Assembly (NCBI GenBank): GCA_937967805.1
Contig: CALBTC010000267.1
Location: 1-13,325, forward strand
Direction: 5' to 3'
Source: an uncultured Anaerolineaceae bacterium
GTDB taxonomy: Bacteria > Chloroflexota > Anaerolineae > Promineifilales > Promineifilaceae
DNA length: 13,325 nt
Shown here piece after piece: positions 11,672 to 13,325 of this stretch (its first letter is position 1; every line of letters begins with the position of its first letter). The position numbers were made by a program, and so were the translations under genes. Under the pieces are notes generated by a model. The model was given only the letters and a program-made list of their open reading frames with translations. It was not told the origin of the DNA and did not search any database.

Positions 11672-13321
11672 ATGATACCGAAAACGCTTCGACTGCGACT
11701 GCCGCTGAGCTACGCCGGGATTGCCCTCATCGCCACGCTGGTGCTGGGGGCGGTGCTGCTGGTGACGCTGCAGCGCTTTTACCGCCAGCAAGAGCTGGAT
11801 TACCTGAAGGGCAACGCCCATGTCATTGGCGAACGGCTGGCGCCGCTGCTGGACACCGGCGAACTGGGCCAGCTCCAGGCCAACCTGGCCGGGCTTGCTT
11901 TTTTGTCGCAAACGCGGGTGCAGCTTTGGTCTCCCGGCGAGGAACTGCTGGCCGATTCCGGCGACCCGCGCACGGCCGATGAACGCACGGAAATTGCCGT
12001 TTCGGTGGAGATTGATGGCGTGGCGCAGACGTTTGCGCAGCCGGCGGCGAGCGGCTTTAGCCAGATTTCAGAATCCACTATTGTGATCCAGCCCGGTTTG
12101 TTGGGCAATAATGTTGAAGAAAGCGTCGTTACGGAGATTATTGAGCAGGACGCCCCGGATTCGGCGGCCAATGATGTGATTCGGGAAGAAGAAATTGTGG
12201 ACGACGCGGGCGTCATTACCCGCACCACCACCGTGACGCGTGAGGTGTTGAGCGAGGCGCTGCCGGTGAGCGGCACCCAGTTTGGCTTTGGTTTTGGCGA
12301 CGTGACTGCTTCAGCAACGGCCGTTTCCAACCTCACCGTCCGCCGCCCCATCCTGGCCGCAGACGGCCGTTTGCTGGGCACGGTGGAACTGTCACAGGGA
12401 CCCGCCTACGGGCGCGACATCTTGCAGAGCGTCTTTTGGGGCTGGCTGATTGCCTCGCTGGTGGCGGTGCTGCTGGCGGGGCTGGCGGGGTGGCTGGCCA
12501 GCCGGCGGCTGGTACGGCCGCTGCTCACCCTCACAGATGTGACAAGCCGTATGGCCGGTGGTGATTTGGCGGCGCGAACGGCCGTGCAGCGGCAGGACGA
12601 GTTAGGCATTTTGGGCGGCAGCTTCAACAAGATGGCCGACCAGTTGGAAAGCACCATCACCACCCTGCGCCAGTTCATCGCCGACGCCGCCCACGAACTG
12701 CACACGCCGCTCACCGCGCTGCAAACCGATCTGCAAACCCTGCGCCAGACTGAATTGGAACCAGGGCAGGCGGCCAAAATTGCCCGCGCCCAGGAGCAGG
12801 CGATGCGTTTGCAAACATTGACCAACAGCCTGCTCGATTTGTCGCGTATTGAAGCCAACACCAACGGTGACAGCGAGATGGTGAACCTGAATCAGCTTGT
12901 GCAAGCAACGGCCGAACTGTTTGCTTCCCGCGCCGAACAAAATGACATTCAGTTTGGTCTGACCCTGCCCGATATGCCGCTCCAGGTGCGGGGTTCGCCG
13001 CTGCGGCTGCGCCAGGCGGTGCAAAATCTGCTGGACAACGCTCTCAAGTTCACCCCGGCTGGCGGCGAGGTAACAGTCGCCCTCGCGCAGGAAGGTGACT
13101 TTGCCTGCCTCACCATCAGCGACACCGGCATTGGCATCCCTGAAGAAGATATGCCGCATTTGTTCGGCCGTTTTCATCGCGGGCGCAACACGGCCGATTT
13201 TCCCGGCAACGGCCTGGGATTGGCCATTGTGCAGGCGATTGTGGCGGGATGTAACGGCCGTATCACCCTCTATCCCCTCACCCCCGGCACCCAGGTTCAA
13301 CTCCATTTTCCTCTTTTATAA
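11672..13321 (+). CDS. Sensor histidine kinase (HAMP, HisKA, HATPase_c)
   Basis: The protein has 549 residues from ATG 11672; the longer frame back to 11555 reads through the hairpin repeat and is rejected. TM1 is about 13-33. An extracytoplasmic region of about 220 residues follows (34-252), with an acidic stretch near 147-180 and no domain I recognise. TM2 (about 254-276) leads to a HAMP domain (about 277-329). HisKA carries phospho-acceptor His341 (DAAHELHTPLTAL). The ATPase domain has N-box QNLLDNALKF (451-460, Asn456), G1 DTGIGIP (484-490), F-box LFGRFHRG (497-504) and G2 GNGLGLAIV (512-520). All catalytic motifs are present. No response regulator follows inside the window, which ends 4 bases after the stop. 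The OmpR-type regulator at 2890 is the only candidate partner visible. Location after an exporter suggests it senses a substrate or envelope damage. Confidence 0.93.
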   Translation: MIPKTLRLRLPLSYAGIALIATLVLGAVLLVTLQRFYRQQELDYLKGNAHVIGERLAPLLDTGELGQLQANLAGLAFLSQTRVQLWSPGEELLADSGDPRTADERTEIAVSVEIDGVAQTFAQPAASGFSQISESTIVIQPGLLGNNVEESVVTEIIEQDAPDSAANDVIREEEIVDDAGVITRTTTVTREVLSEALPVSGTQFGFGFGDVTASATAVSNLTVRRPILAADGRLLGTVELSQGPAYGRDILQSVFWGWLIASLVAVLLAGLAGWLASRRLVRPLLTLTDVTSRMAGGDLAARTAVQRQDELGILGGSFNKMADQLESTITTLRQFIADAAHELHTPLTALQTDLQTLRQTELEPGQAAKIARAQEQAMRLQTLTNSLLDLSRIEANTNGDSEMVNLNQLVQATAELFASRAEQNDIQFGLTLPDMPLQVRGSPLRLRQAVQNLLDNALKFTPAGGEVTVALAQEGDFACLTISDTGIGIPEEDMPHLFGRFHRGRNTADFPGNGLGLAIVQAIVAGCNGRITLYPLTPGTQVQLHFPLL

Positions 13322-13325
13322 ATCA

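Overview
The window is a bacterial chromosome segment with GC-rich coding regions, AT-richer intergenic DNA, and a SNF2-type gene that is visibly AT-richer than its flanks. The best guess from the sequence alone is Chloroflexota, probably an Anaerolineae relative. The reasons are a secreted beta-propeller protein with DUF11 repeats and a short FAPIILRP tail, a MacAB-like exporter with no sign of an outer-membrane partner, many intergenic hairpin repeats, and a strongly iterated ACGGCCGT palindrome. This assignment is inference; there is no rRNA or tRNA in the window.

Layout. (1) 1-590, minus: an almost complete TetR-family repressor running off the left edge, behind a strong sigma70-like promoter whose predicted start site lies in an ACCGACC-N4-GGTCGGT operator. 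(2) 797-2797, plus: a secreted PQQ-type glucose/sorbosone dehydrogenase-like beta-propeller with two DUF11 domains. (3) 2890-3591, plus: an OmpR-type response regulator, apparently expressed from a leaderless promoter. (4) 3631-3804, plus: a short AT-rich ORF of unknown function ending where a dispersed repeat begins (3804-3880). (5) 3920-7180, minus: a SWIM zinc-finger plus SNF2 helicase. (6) 7181-7459: a divergent AT-rich control region. (7) 7460-10803, plus: a MacAB-like exporter of three genes (adaptor, ATPase, permease). (8) 10960-11577, plus: a membrane-anchored protein of unknown function. (9) 11672-13321, plus: a sensor histidine kinase, also apparently leaderless.

How they may work together. 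The exporter genes, the anchored protein and the histidine kinase run in one direction and look like an envelope-stress or drug/peptide export unit. A kinase without an adjacent regulator inside the window and a regulator without an adjacent kinase sit on either side of the SNF2 gene, so they may be a split two-component pair. The TetR gene and the dehydrogenase are divergent but need not be functionally linked.

The most unusual features are at the DNA level. There are 26 exact copies of ACGGCCGT by hand count, spread through nearly all genes and all three reading frames. There are also hairpin-forming repeats at most non-overlapping gene junctions. Three of these share one plan (an inverted set of three 7-9-nt units) but use different unit sequences. 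No CRISPR array, insertion sequence, tRNA or rRNA was seen.
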